Positions 12,325-23,888 are shown, numbered from the stretch's first letter. The stretch: DNA of 64,000 nt from Buddleja alternifolia (GCA_019426215.1 CM033391.1:11272708-11336707), one strand, 5' to 3'. Notes: a model not told the origin generated them from the letters alone. Program-made: numbers and translations.

Positions 12325-13045
12325 TTATTTATATATGATCTATATGCCAATATTTACAACAAATATACGTATCATGTATCGAGTTTGTATATTTAATCTA
12401 TGCCAACCTTGTCTTACCAAAATATAAAGTTTATATATAATGTGTCAACTTTAGATTTAAGACAAATATATGTAACCTGTATCAACTTTATATCTATTAA
12501 AAAAAATTACACGTCATACAAAGACGGAATACAACATGAAATACTATTTACAACGAATATTTCGAACTAAATTTTGGGGGCTTGAGAATAGAAAATATTT
12601 TCCAAAAAACTGAAGGTATTATCAATTATGCAACCATAAAAAAAGGTTAAATATCATAACCCAGCTTCCATCAATACCTGGGAACTTCACTAATAAACCA
12701 AAACTTAAGAGAAATTCTATATCACGCCAGCAGCAATACTCTAAATGTGTTTTTTAAGTGTGTATGATGACCATGGTTCCACAGAACCTCCACTCCCTTC
12801 TAAATGCCCGTGTGCACAAGGAGGCATATACAGGACATTAAAGAAACTCAAAGACAGACAACATGCAGCAAATAAAGTAATCAATCGCAGGCTAGCTGGT
12901 CTACCGGGAAACCTCTAGCATGATTGAAGATACATATAGCATATAAATTAAAAAACATTAGTCGTATTCGAATTTAACGTGGACATCAAAACTATTTTGA
13001 CTAATTGTGAATCTAACAATTAATCAGCACAACGATACTCAAAAA
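12325..13045. other. 3' flank of RPL35 copy A
   Basis: AT-rich DNA with no supported gene. It contains the 3' untranslated and terminator region of the minus-strand RPL35 gene, whose exact polyadenylation site cannot be fixed by eye. Confidence 0.5.
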
Positions 13046-14846
13046 TCAAACTTTAATTGCATACTTCCTCATTGGGAAATACATCTCTTTCTTTTTCTCC
13101 TTCTCCGTCTTCAATGATGCCTAAAAAAAGACGAGAACCAAAAGTTAGCAAAGTACTAAGCAAAAGAAGGTAGAACCAAGCAACAGCACTTTAAGATACG
13201 AGTATCAGTAGAATAGGGGAAACGTAAAATACAAATATTGATTTATTGTGTGCCATCAGTTAGGGGGTCAGTTGTCAACCAAATTATGAGACATGTTTTA
13301 AAATGACAAAGCACTCTCATCATATTCTAAGAATGTAGCTACGAGTGGATTTCATAGCATTTAAGATAATAACGTCTGTGTTATGAGAAAACATAGCCAC
13401 CGCAAACAAATGATAACACGAAAAATAAACAAACAGCAAAATTTGAAGTGCAATTTCTGAAATGCAAATTCCTAACTAGGAAGGATGGTTACATGTATAA
13501 ATACTGCCAATCATCAAAAGTGGTAGCATTTCAAGAGGCATAATTAAATACAAAATAAAACTAAAACTTAACACTCTATTTAAGTGTGCTGAATATGGAT
13601 ATGTTGCTTTTAGTCGCAAACAAGGATTACACAAATTGCATCAGGATTATGACTGTAAAGTAACATTTAAAATTGGTCATAATAAATTTTAATAGAACCC
13701 ATCAAAAGCATTTCAAACTATTGAGTCCATAGAAAGTTTCTCACTTTTAACTTTTACCAGAAAATTTGAATAGTAATGCAGAGTTAAGACGCAATTATAG
13801 GGATAACTATAAAACTTAGGAGGTTCCCGCAGTATATATATGTGTGTGTATATATACCCATTTTTCACATACCACACTTGGGAGAAAATAATACCCATTT
13901 TAATGCCACACGTTCAGGAAAACACATACCCACAATAAACCTAGACTCCTGACAAGGCACGGTAGCAACAGCTAGTAGCACCTATAAATGCATCGATTAT
14001 AAGAAGATGCAATCTGATGCAAAATAAATAACTAATATTGATATCACAAGTGTTTGACCAAGTAACTTTTGTGGTAGATATGATAGCCAACACCTAAATG
14101 ATCTTAATGAAGAATCACAACCAATTTATCCTCCATCGCATAATGATCAACCAAGGGCTCATTAAGCTGGAAGATTTCCACATAAATTATCACTCAACAC
14201 GTGACCGCAAGTTTATCAGCACTTCTTTCTAACACGAAACTCCAAAACAGAATAATATATATATTCAATAATAAAACAATGACAAGGCACTGTAGAAATC
14301 AGCATCCATTTGAAACACAAAATAAAGCTTCAAATCGACATAACAACTAAGAAATCAAGCACAATTACATCCAAACAAATAAAAATCACCGAGATTTATA
14401 ATTCGAAAAAGTATACACGATCTAAAATATATATACATATATGTATGTATGTATACCTGGTGCTTGGTGAGGCGGCGGCGGATGGCGCGAGTCTTCTTGG
14501 GGCGGAGATCGAGAGGCAAATACTTCTTGTTCTTGTACGCTTCTCTCAGTGCCGATTTCTGCTTCTGTGAAATGACGGTCAGCACCTGCGCAATAGAGAG
14601 CCTGACAACCTTGATCTTCGATAGCTTGTTGGGGGCGCCGCCGGTGACTTTAGCAACTCTGAGCAACGCCAGCTCCGCCTTCAGATCCTTCAGCTGCGCC
14701 AACAGCTCCGTTTTGTTCTTCTGCCTCAACTCGTGCACCTTAATCCGAGCTACATTAACAAAATAACACAGAGAAAATGAGATGTGATTAGTAAATACAA
14801 AGATGTAAATATGATCGATTTTTACTGATGATTTCTTCTTACCCAT
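13046..14846 (-). CDS. RPL35: 60S ribosomal protein L35 (uL29), copy A
   Basis: Three coding exons on the minus strand: 14843-14846 (ATGG), 14457-14749 and 13046-13120, joined at GT/AG introns. They give 372 nt, that is 123 residues plus TGA, the usual length of eukaryotic L35. The protein begins [12 protein letters not shown] and ends MRKYAIKV. The N-terminal half is the L29/L35 helical hairpin and the C-terminal half is very basic. uL29 binds the large-subunit rRNA near the peptide exit tunnel and forms part of the SRP and chaperone docking site. The first exon holding only ATG plus one base is typical of plant ribosomal protein genes. Exon 2 differs from copy B (25820-27403) at only 2 of 293 positions. 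No inactivating change is seen, so this copy is probably functional. Confidence 0.96.
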
Positions 14847-14884
14847 TTCAGAGTTTCTTCTTTCACTCTGTTTGAGAGGAAAGG

Positions 14885-14893
14885 CTAGGGTTT
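14885..14893 (-). promoter_or_regulatory. Telo-box in RPL35 copy A promoter/leader
   Basis: AAACCCTAG on the minus strand, about 40 bp before the start codon. The AAACCCTA telo-box is a known element of plant ribosomal-protein and translation-factor promoters and works together with site II elements. Confidence 0.75.
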
Positions 14894-14948
14894 GGGAAGA
14901 GGTTAAATGAATAAATATAACCTAACCCGTGTGTATTTTATTCCTCAA

Positions 14949-14971
14949 AGCCCAATCTTGTGTGAAGCCCA
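14949..14971 (-). promoter_or_regulatory. Two site II (TGGGCT) motifs upstream of RPL35 copy A
   Basis: TGGGCT occurs twice on the minus strand (14949-14954 and 14966-14971), 100-125 bp before the start codon. Site II motifs (TGGGCC/T) bind TCP factors and drive ribosomal-protein genes in dividing cells. A TATA-like GGTTATATTTAT lies between them and the telo-box. Confidence 0.7.
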
Positions 14972-14979
14972 AGGTGAAA

Positions 14980-15718
14980 ATGGGTTCTTTTTTGTTACGT
15001 TTTGCCCCAAATCTCTGTCAAATTAAGATAATATAATCTTAATCTATAAGTTTTACTTTCAATTTTATATTTACTTACGTGTTAAAAACATGCTATAATT
15101 TAATATGAGTCTTTATGTGTATTCAATTATTCAATTATATGACTAATTGGTACTCAAAATATGCGAAAATCAAACACAGTGATGTCGTTAAATATCAAAC
15201 TGAAATTGACATTAGGAGCATTATTCACTAGCTTGTTTCATGTATAAGCCCGTCGTTGGGTAGACACTACCTAAGCCCAAGCTCAATCAATTCATCTTAG
15301 ACCCAGTCCAAACCTAATCAATCGGGTCTGAGACCCCGACCCGACCTGACCCGGACCTGGACCCGAAAGTGTTAATGTGTCCAAGTCCGTGTTGGGTTTG
15401 TACTTGATCGCTACCCATTGGTCCAGACACGAAGAAGACCCGTCAAAACACAAAAAATATCCAAAAAAACACCCCAAACAATCCCCTCCTTCCTCTCTAC
15501 CCAAAAAACACGATGGTTTCACTTTGCCTCTCTACCCCAGAAACATTATGCCTTCGTTGCACCCCCACCACCATTGGCGTCTGTCTCCGTCGCCACCTCT
15601 TAGAAGGAAATTATTGGTAGGATTTAATGATTTGTTTAGGTTTTTCAAATTAGGCTTTTTGATTTTTCTTGTGTTTTTGTAAAAGAATTCTGGGTTTGGT
15701 TGGTTGATGATTATCTAA
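14980..15718. other. Intergenic DNA with CCCGACC-rich and pyrimidine-rich segments
   Basis: 15295-15400 carries repeated GACCCGAC/GGACCTGGACC motifs, also seen at 25355-25480. 15440-15680 is C-rich and pyrimidine-rich, like a plant 5' untranslated region plus first exon, but no frame is convincing. It may be the truncated 5' end of a gene that is now interrupted. Confidence 0.4.
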
Positions 15719-15726
15719 TTGATTAT

Positions 15727-16478
15727 TAGGGGTGTACATAAACCCGCCCAACCCGACCGAACCGCTCAACCCGAGCCGATTCGCCGGAAAATCGCTGGTT
15801 TAAAATTATTAAATAATAGTGGCGGGTTGAAAATATTGCAACCCCCGACTTTCGGGTCGGGTGGTGGGTTTAATAATTGTAACCCGCAACCCGACCGCTA
15901 ATCATTTATGTTACAAGTATATATATAGTTAAAGTTTAACACTAAACTTTGAAAACTATATATGCACATATACTCTATAATAAGAGTGATTTATTTATAT
16001 TCACGTAACATACTTTATTTTTTATAAATTGACTCATTTGAACACTTGTTTTTATTTGATTTGAACGAAAAATTTATATGTATATGTATATTTTGATGAT
16101 AAATTTATAAAAAACATTAATTTTATTAATATTTTAGAATTTTTCACTCATTAGAAATCATGATAATATGAATTTTATTTAATAACACCCCTTATTTGTG
16201 TATTTCTCACCAACTCAATTTTTTTTGTTAAATGTACAACAAGTATAATATTTAATTTCATACTTACTACTTATAACTCAAATTAAGTTGTAAAAATTAT
16301 AACTATAATTTGATAATCCGCCAACCCGCCCGCTAAAACATTAAATCCGATCGACCCGAACCACTCGGTTTGAAAAAATAATTATGCGTTTTCTGTTTGA
16401 TATTTTGTCAACCCGCACATGTCGGGTCGGGTTAATTTTGTTCTAAAAATCGCCCGAACCCGACCGTGTACACCCCTA
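15727..16478. mobile_element. Non-autonomous hAT element with perfect 8-bp target duplication
   Basis: The ends are inverted repeats: TAGGGGTGTACA at 15727 and TGTACACCCCTA ending at 16478. A perfect 8-bp duplication TTGATTAT flanks them (15719-15726 and 16479-16486). Length, tips and duplication size fit the hAT superfamily. The subterminal regions are rich in AACCCG/CGGGT motifs in both orientations. The interior is AT-rich and non-coding, so transposase must have come from elsewhere. The short frame at 15719-15901 lies in the subterminal repeats and is not a gene. Confidence 0.9.
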
Positions 16479-16658
16479 TTGATTATTAGTTGTCAATTGA
16501 TGGTTGAATTTGATAATTGTTACTTTCTTGGACTAAATCAATTTGAAATCCCCAATTAACAAGCAAAGTTTAGTTTCTGCCATTTGTTGTCGAGAAAGAA
16601 TAGAGTGAAAATTACTGTAATGGGGTCCAAAATTGAAGAATCAAAGTACTTTTATTAC

Positions 16659-16812
16659 GGACCATTCTATGCCACACTGGTACCAATGGTCCCGACGTGG
16701 CATACACCATTGGATCTCCCAATAAAGGGGGGTGCATTTACTAAAATACCCCCTGATCCAATGGTCTATGCCACACCGGGACCATTGGTATCGGTGTGGC
16801 ATAGAATTTTCC
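16659..16812. mobile_element. Small MULE-type MITE, 154 bp
   Basis: The tips share ATTCTATGCCACAC in inverted orientation. The 10-bp direct repeat CTTTTATTAC occurs on both sides (16649-16658 and 16813-16822). The body is nearly a full palindrome, with CCAATGG and GTGGCAT blocks repeated in both orientations, so the single strand would form a long hairpin. The 10-bp duplication points to the Mutator superfamily. Confidence 0.85.
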
Positions 16813-16822
16813 CTTTTATTAC

Positions 16823-18217
16823 GGTTTGAAAAACGAAAAATGAAATAGAAAGAGAGGAAAGCTATGTTTGTTTATGTTTTGGGATGGTATTTTGGTGAGA
16901 AATTTATGGGGACGCATGCGTGTTTGATGAATTGTGTTTGGTTTTATTTTTGGTGTGTTTTTTTGGTGAGATAATGTTTGGTTTTGTTTCCAGAGGAACA
17001 AAAGTTACTGTAGCAATCAAATCATGAAGTTTTTATCTGTTAGAGAGGAGAGAGAAGAGATAGAACACATAGAGAGGAGTGTAGGGACAAAGTAAGTGTA
17101 GAAAGATGAAAAATAATTATTATGTTTTTTTTTCTACCAAAAAAGTAGTGTATTTTTTACCAAATATTTTGTGAACCAAACATGGTTTGGTGAGAATTTT
17201 AGACCAAATATGGTATGGAAACATAACCAAACATTGCCGAAGATTTCGGAATTGGATCTCGTCAAAGTGAGAGAGCATTATTTTGTCAAAGTATATTATT
17301 GTCAAGTCTATTAAGCATCTTGCTTAGTAATCAATGTATTAAATCTCGAAATCGGTGTAGTAAATTTACGGAAATTTCGGGAATATTCAAAATTTCGGTT
17401 TGGATTTTAAAGAAATTATGGAAATTTATAGAAGTATTTGAAAATTTACAATGAAACTTTGTGTAAATTTAAATATCATAATTATACATTTTTTACATTA
17501 ATAATATTCCTTGTATAATATATGCATAATGAATCTTGTTGAATAAAATGACTGAAACCTGTTGTGAAAAATATGAAATAATGGTAGTAAAATAATAATC
17601 AAACATCATAAGAACTTTATTAAAATAAAGTGTAACACAATTTTAGGAAAAATCATTATTCAAAAACACATCAAACTTTTAAGAGAATTTTTATAAGGTC
17701 TTATTAAATTTTTTGTGTTCAGACCCGGATTTTTATTAATTTATTGTCTAATATCGCTTTCAGATTCGTATTTAAATTTATTGCTTATTAGTTTACATAA
17801 CATAATTGGTCATTTATTAAATTTTCTTTTAATATGAATGATCATGTGACCCTGATTTTTAACTATAAAATATTTTTTTTTTCAAAAAATATTGTTTTAA
17901 ATTGCTAAAAATGTCAGGTTTCAGTCAAAATTTCGATGAATATTTGGCAGATATTATTTTAAATTTCAAAAAATTTTGGCTGTGTTTGTTTCTATTTTGG
18001 AGGGTGTTTTTAGTGAAAATTTTGGTGAAACATTTTATTGGGAGTTGTGTATTTTGGTGAGAATGTGTTTGAATTAGCTATTTTGAAGTAGTATTTTGGT
18101 GGTTTTTTGGTAAAAATGTGTTTGGTTTTGTTTTCAGAGAAAACAAAAATCACTGTAACAGTCAAATCATGCAAGTTTTTGTTTGAAAAAGTAATGTTAA
18201 TCATCTATGCCCAGGGA
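16823..18217. repeat. Dispersed AT-rich repeat family, no gene
   Basis: Two related segments (about 16860-17080 and 17985-18190) share GTGTTTGGTTTTGTTT and CTGTAACAGTCAAATCATG-like text. The stretch 17340-17600 (ACGGAAATTTCGG..., AACCTGTTGTGAAAAATATG) has a diverged copy in the opposite orientation at about 28030-28310. No termini could be fixed. Confidence 0.5.
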
Positions 18218-19241
18218 CACAAATGATTCCAAAGAGAGATAGCGATTATGGAAGATTTACTGGACCTAATGCAGGGAGTAGTAAATCGAGGAACCCCCAG
18301 TTTCTCTCAAGAATACTTTTGCAAAGGTCACCACAGATTCACAAACTATTTTCACAATTTAGTAATCCGTCAATGAAATTAAACCATTAAGAATTTTCAT
18401 ACAAACGCCAAACATCACGGCAAACACGGCAACAGTATGAACATCATTCTCAATGATCCAATTTCAGTCAGTTTACTAAATTAACCCATTAGAGTCCATA
18501 CCATAACGGAAATCTCTTTTTAGAATTATCAATCCATGTTTTTCAGAAGAATCATGAGAGTTTAGATATAATTTAACACAAAAGGATTTAGCCTATAAGG
18601 CTCATCCTTAACACAAATTAAAAATAAAATTAAACTTTAAGATAAATAAATAAGAGAACTTACAAGATAAACTCTTCTTTTTATTACAGCAACTTCAGTA
18701 ATTTACAAGAACTTGGTATTTTACAACAGAGATGAAGGCTGAAGCGAGTGAGGGAGAGGGATTTTTTAGAGAGAAAGCTAGCTAACAAATTTCTAAGGCT
18801 TACAAATACAAAGGCCAGCCCCTCTATTTATAAGAATTTGAGGCGGCGGATCTCAAACCAAAATTTTAAATAGTTTATACTATTTACACAGTAATTTCAC
18901 AGATGATTCTAGAAAGAGATAGCGATTATGGAAGATTTACTGGACCTAATGCAGGGAGTAGTAAATCGAGGAACCCCCAGTTTCTCTCAAGGATACTTTT
19001 GCAAGGGTCACCACAGATTCACAAACTATTTTCACAATTTAGTAATCCGTCAATGAAATTAAACCATCAAGAATTTTCATACAAACGCCCAAAACGCCAA
19101 ACATCACGACAAACACGGCAACAACATGAACATCATTCTCAATGATCCAATTTCAGCCAGTTTACAAAATTAACCCATTAGAGTCCATACCATAACGGAA
19201 ATCTCTTTTTAGAATTATCAATCCATGTTTTTTAGAAGAAG
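18218..19241 (-). repeat. Head-to-tail partial duplication of antisense leader block
   Basis: The sequence at 18218-18552 recurs as a direct repeat at 18899-19241, a spacing of about 681 bp. The first copy runs on through the antisense leader and promoter (18365-18900). The second breaks off at about 19241, where the sequence jumps into the coat-protein coding region. Both copies read AGAAGA at the break, suggesting a microhomology join. Confidence 0.75.
18365..18905 (-). promoter_or_regulatory. Antisense pararetroviral promoter and leader
   Basis: Reverse complement of about 23975-24510 with only scattered differences. The TATA box TATAAATAGA lies at 18823-18832 on the minus strand. If active it would transcribe leftwards, away from the viral coding region. 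Confidence 0.75.
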
Positions 19242-20287
19242 ATTTTGCTAACACATTACAAGAAGGATCTCGTATTGATGAAAATATTAATAAACTTGCA
19301 TCAAAAGTTGAAAAGGTATTAAAAGAAAAATTAACAATAAATACAATAGATAAAAATTTAGAAGAAAGATTTAATATTCAGAACCAGATTAATAAAATTA
19401 ATAATGAAAAATGGGCATCAAAACCCAGTCAAAGATTATATTATTACAGGAGATCTTTTCCTATGGATGTTTTACATGAAGAACAAGAATATGTTCTTAA
19501 TAATAGTTATAGTGGAAGAAATATTTATGAATGGAATATTGACGGATATACTGAAAACCAAATATATAATGTTGTTCATAGAATGCTTATGTATTCCACT
19601 ATCTGTAAAAGTAATGGCAATACAGATAGAAATGTAGCAAAAATGACAATTGCAAGGTTTACAGGCCAACTAAAAGGTTGGTGGGATCATTACTTAACTC
19701 AAAATAATAGAGATGAAATTCTAAATACTGTAAAACAGGAAGATAATCAACAAGTTGAAAATTCAGTTTATACCTTAATTGTTAATATTGTTGAACATTT
19801 TACTGGAAGATATTCTGATAATAGTGAAACTATTAGAACATTATTACAAAATCTTAAGTGTAAAACACTAACAGATTTTAGATGGTATAAAGATACTTTC
19901 CTAAGTAGAGTCATAGAAGTACCTGAGAATAATAGTTCTCATTGGAAATCTAAATTTATAGATGGACTACCTCATTTGTTTGCAGAAAAAGTAAGAAGAA
20001 CATTAAGAGGTAATTTAATGTCAATCCCTTATGATAATTATACTTATGGAAAATTCATTGGTACATGCATTCAAGAAGGATTAAATCTTTGTAATGAAAT
20101 TAAATTAAATCAACAATTAAAAAGACAGAATCTAATAGAAAGAAAACAATTAGGACAATTTTGCAGTCAATTTGGAATGGATTTACCTTCCAAGTATAAA
20201 AATATGAAAAGAAAGAAAAGGATAAACAAGTGGAATATCCTAAAAGAAAACGAAAATATTCTAAAAAGAAATGGGAGAAAAAATTAA
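19241..20287 (+). pseudogene. Caulimovirid coat-protein-like region (5'-truncated)
   Basis: The frame is open from the rearrangement junction at about 19241; the first ATG in it is at 19463. The region resembles the caulimovirid coat protein, with a central conserved GWWDHY segment and downstream basic tracts (RKKR-type). The start is lost to the rearrangement, so any original N-terminus is absent. The frame ends at 20287, while the basic region and zinc knuckle continue in another frame from about 20230, so a small frameshift near 20220-20232 probably split one polyprotein. Confidence 0.7.
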
Positions 20288-21978
20288 AAAGAAAAGAAGA
20301 AAGAGAAGAAAATAAAAAATATAAAAGAAAATTTATTGTTTGCCGCAAATGTGGTAGAACAGGTCACTATGCCAAAAATTGTTGGACCAAAAAGAAGATT
20401 AATAATTTTCAAATAGATGATATAAAAGAGAAAATATCAAAAATATTATTAAATTCAGAAAATTCGGATAATTCAGAAACAGAATCATATTCTGAGCATA
20501 GTAGTAATTCTGAAAAAATAAAAATCTTAGAAAATGAATCCATCATATCTAAATCGGAATCTACATCAGAGTCAGAATGTGAACCTTGTAAAACAGGACA
20601 ACCTTGTACTAATAATACAGAAGAAAAGGAATATTATAAAATTGTATCCCAATTTCAAGATATGGAAATAAATGTCCTAGATAGTCAAAATATTTTTGAA
20701 TTACTCAAACAAATTAAAGATTCTGATTTAAGATCTAAAATTATTGACCAAATTGATAATACTCCTAGCACTTCTAGTGAAAATAGAAATATAAGGGAAG
20801 AAGTAATAACTTCTCCTGAACCTTATTTAATGTCTAAAGTTTATAAAATTCTTAAAGAAAGACTGGTAGTACAAACTCCTACATCTTTGAATGATATCAT
20901 GATAGAAACGAGTCAATTAAGAAAAGAAATTGAGTCTTTAAAACAAGAAAATAAAATTCTTGATAATAGAATATCAAAATTGGAACTTAACTCTGAAACA
21001 AATTCTCTACAACAAGAGGAACATATAGTTAATATGAATAATTTTCAATTTTCAAATGATAATTTTCTAAACACTCTTGAGCAAATAATTTCTCAAAAAT
21101 GGACTGTAAAAATTACTCTTTTAATAGATAATTATTTCTCAAAACAATTTATTTCTTTAATTGATAGTGGGGCAGATTTGAATGTTGTTCAAGAAGGACT
21201 AATTCCTACTAGATATTTTCAAAAGACAACTCATTCTTTATCCCACGCTGGAGGACAAAAATTAGATATCAGTTTTAAGCTTCCAAAAGCTTTTGTTTGT
21301 ATTGATAAAAATTGTATTCCTACAAGTTTTTTACTTGTTAAAAACATTTCAAATCAAGTTATACTGGGTTCCCCTTTTATCACAAAAATTTATCCTTTTA
21401 TAACTGTAAATAAAGAAGGAATTATAGGTACTTATAATAATAAGCCTATACATTTGAAATTTATAACAAAACCTTTTACAAAAGTTTTACATGGAATGTA
21501 TGAACATATCAAAGTTAAAAAAAATCAATTAAATTTTCTTAAAAATGAAGTTAATATTTTAACTATTGAAGAGAAACTTCAAAATCCTAAATTACAGGAT
21601 AAAATCAAATTTCTTCATAATAAATTTTGCTTAGAAATTTGTAATGATCATTCTAATGCTTTTTGGGATAGAAAGAAACATAGTGTTGATCTTCCTTATG
21701 AAAATGATTTTGATGAAAAAAATATTGCTATTAAAGTTAGACCTTGTCAAATGAATTCTGAATATTTAGAATTATGTAAAAAAGAAATTGAATCATTGCT
21801 TAGTAAAAAATTAATATGTCCGTCTCAATCTCCATGGTCATGCACTACATTCTATGTTAATAAATATAGTGAACAGGAAAGAGGAGTCCCTAAACTAGTA
21901 ATAAATTATAAACCCCTTAATAAAGTCCTAAAATGGACAAGACACCCAATTCCTAATAAAAAAGATTTGTTGGATTGA
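20230..21978 (+). pseudogene. Caulimovirid zinc knuckle, aspartic protease and N-terminal RT region
   Basis: A 582-codon frame. Visible in order are a lysine-rich start, a CCHC knuckle (CRKCGRTGHYAKNC), an acidic serine-rich linker, a coiled-coil-like stretch (residues about 225-270), a retroviral-type aspartic protease with the active-site triad in LIDSGADLNVV, and the start of reverse transcriptase. The frame ends at an in-frame TGA (21976-21978) inside RT, and the coding sequence continues unshifted directly after it. The stop would truncate RT before its catalytic core. Confidence 0.85.
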
Positions 21979-22641
21979 TTGTATAATGCCATAATATTTT
22001 CTAAATTTGATTTGAAATCAGGATATTGGCAAATTCAGATTAATAAATCTGATAGATATAAAACTGCTTTTAATGTTCCTATAGGACATTATGAATGGAG
22101 TGTTATGCCTTTGGATATAAAGAATGCTCCTTCCGAATTTCAGAAAATAATGAATGATATTTTTACTCCTTATAGTGAATTTATTATCGTATATATTGAT
22201 GATATTCTCGTATTCTCAAAGGATATAGAATCTCATTTTAACCATTTAGATATGTTTAGAAAAATTATTATTCAAAATGGACTGGTAATATCTAAACCAA
22301 AAATGTCTTTATTTCAAACAAATGTTAGATTTCTTGGTCATAATATTGAGAAAGGTAATATTATTCCTATAAATAGAAGTATTGATTTTGCTTCTAAATT
22401 TCCTGATGAAATTACAGATAAAACTCAGTTACAAAGATTTTTAGGAAGTCTGAATTATATTTCAGCCTATTATAAAAATCTTGCTGAAGACACAGCTATT
22501 TTATATGATAGATTAAAAAAGAAACCAAAACCTTGGTCAGAACAACATACTAATGCTGTAAGGAAAATAAAAGCAAAGGTTAAAATTTTACCTTGTTTAA
22601 TGTTAGCTAACCCAAATTGGGAAAAAATTTGTAAAAACTGA
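21979..22641 (+). pseudogene. Caulimovirid reverse transcriptase core
   Basis: Continues the RT of the preceding frame after the TGA. It holds FSKFDLKSGYWQI (motif A), the catalytic YIDDILVFS (motif C) and the downstream connection domain. It runs out of frame near 22618-22641, where a frameshift separates it from the RNase H text. Confidence 0.88.
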
Positions 22642-22799
22642 TGCTTCTGAAATTGGTTATGGTGGTATATTAAAACAAATGAATCCTATAACAAAACAAG
22701 AACAGCTTATTAGCTTTCATTCTGGTAAATGGAATACTAGTCAAAAGAATTATGCTACAATAGCCAAAGAAATTCTTACCATAGTAAAATGTATATGAT
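22618..22799 (+). pseudogene. Caulimovirid RNase H fragment
   Basis: In the frame after the shift, the motif KTDASEIGYGG carries the first RNase H aspartate, and the glutamate helix follows in the text around YATIAKEIL. The domain stops at a TGA (22797-22799), and the expected C-terminal half, including the later catalytic aspartates, is not found. This suggests an internal deletion just before the downstream frame. Confidence 0.7.
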
Positions 22800-23888
22800 C
22801 AAAAAAGAGTAATACTTTTTATTACTGAAAATGATTTAACAAGGGATAATAAGCCCTGGGAATTGGTGGAAAGATATCTTAACACTAATAGTGATACTTT
22901 TGGAAGTTATAAATTCCTACAATATTATGAAAATATTCTCCGAAATGGAGGGTTTTGTGAAATAAACCATTATGGTTCCAATAAAGAAGTTTATAACTTC
23001 TCAAAAATAATAATTAAAAGGATTATATCCATAGAAGAGTGGGGAATATCTCCATTCAAAGAAAAACAATTCTATTTCAACAATACTCCCATTAAATATA
23101 ATTATTGGGATTATGTTGAAACATTTGAAAAAGTTTTCTTATATGAAAATCCGGGCCATAGTGATACTTGGTTCGTTAAAATATGTGGGGAAGTTTATAA
23201 CTATCTCATATCAAATTGGTTTCTAAATTGGTGGATTTTTTATGGTCCTAAAGCAGAAATTCTGTCAGACATCCTTATAGGATTATTCCAGGAATGGAAA
23301 CAATATTTTCCAAAACTTTTAGAAATTTCTCAGTCTCATAGACCAGAAAGAATAGAAACATTTCACTTTTTTATTGAATTTTCAATCCCATGGATTTGAA
23401 AATGGTGTCCCAAAGTGGAATATACTGAGAATCATATCCCAGCCATAACAAAGGTATCATATACCAAATTTTGGAACAAAATGCTGTTAAAAAATCCTGA
23501 GGATAATTCCTTGAATTGTCAAGATACTATCCAAAAAATTAATGGCAAAATCAAGTTGTACAAAAATCTTCATGAAAAGAAACAGCAGCAAATGTAGGCT
23601 CCTAATATTGCAGATATTTCTCAACAAATTAAGAAAGCAGCCGGAACAAGCTCAAAGGTCCAAATGATTGAACAATATCTCAATAATATGAAGAAGAAAT
23701 TGATGGAAGACTTAGAAGAAAAGGACAGAAGTGATACTTCCATGGCCTCTACAAGTAAAAATAATAATGAAGATTTAATGAATTTTCAAGACGCCCAGGA
23801 CCATGATGATGTTTCCATAGAAGACAATTTTGATCATATCATGGAGAAATTACAGGAAGAATCTTCCCGAGGAAAAAACAAGAAATAA
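22800..23888 (+). pseudogene. Downstream caulimovirid frame of unknown function
   Basis: Three stretches of one former reading frame are separated by a TGA at 23397-23399 and a TAG at 23595-23597. The first part (22863 onwards) is rich in Trp, Tyr and Phe. The last part (23664-23888) is acidic and lysine-rich with a probable coiled coil. Plant genomes commonly carry similar sequences next to caulimovirid RT. I do not assign a role. Confidence 0.6.

Noticed and set aside
14449..14766. Long plus-strand open frame over RPL35 copy A exon 2 (same at 26971-27348 in copy B)
   Set aside because: It is the antisense shadow of a GC-rich conserved exon; the minus-strand reading is a complete RPL35 with correct introns.
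15719..15901. Frame with CCCGACC-encoded repeats
   Set aside because: Falls in the subterminal repeat of the hAT element.
18903..19145. 80-codon frame as a gene
   Set aside because: It lies in the duplicated antisense leader segment of the pararetrovirus insertion, and the parallel copy at 18236 has stops.
20100..20348. Minus-strand Phe/Ser/Leu-rich frame
   Set aside because: Antisense shadow of the lysine-rich coat-protein and zinc-knuckle region.
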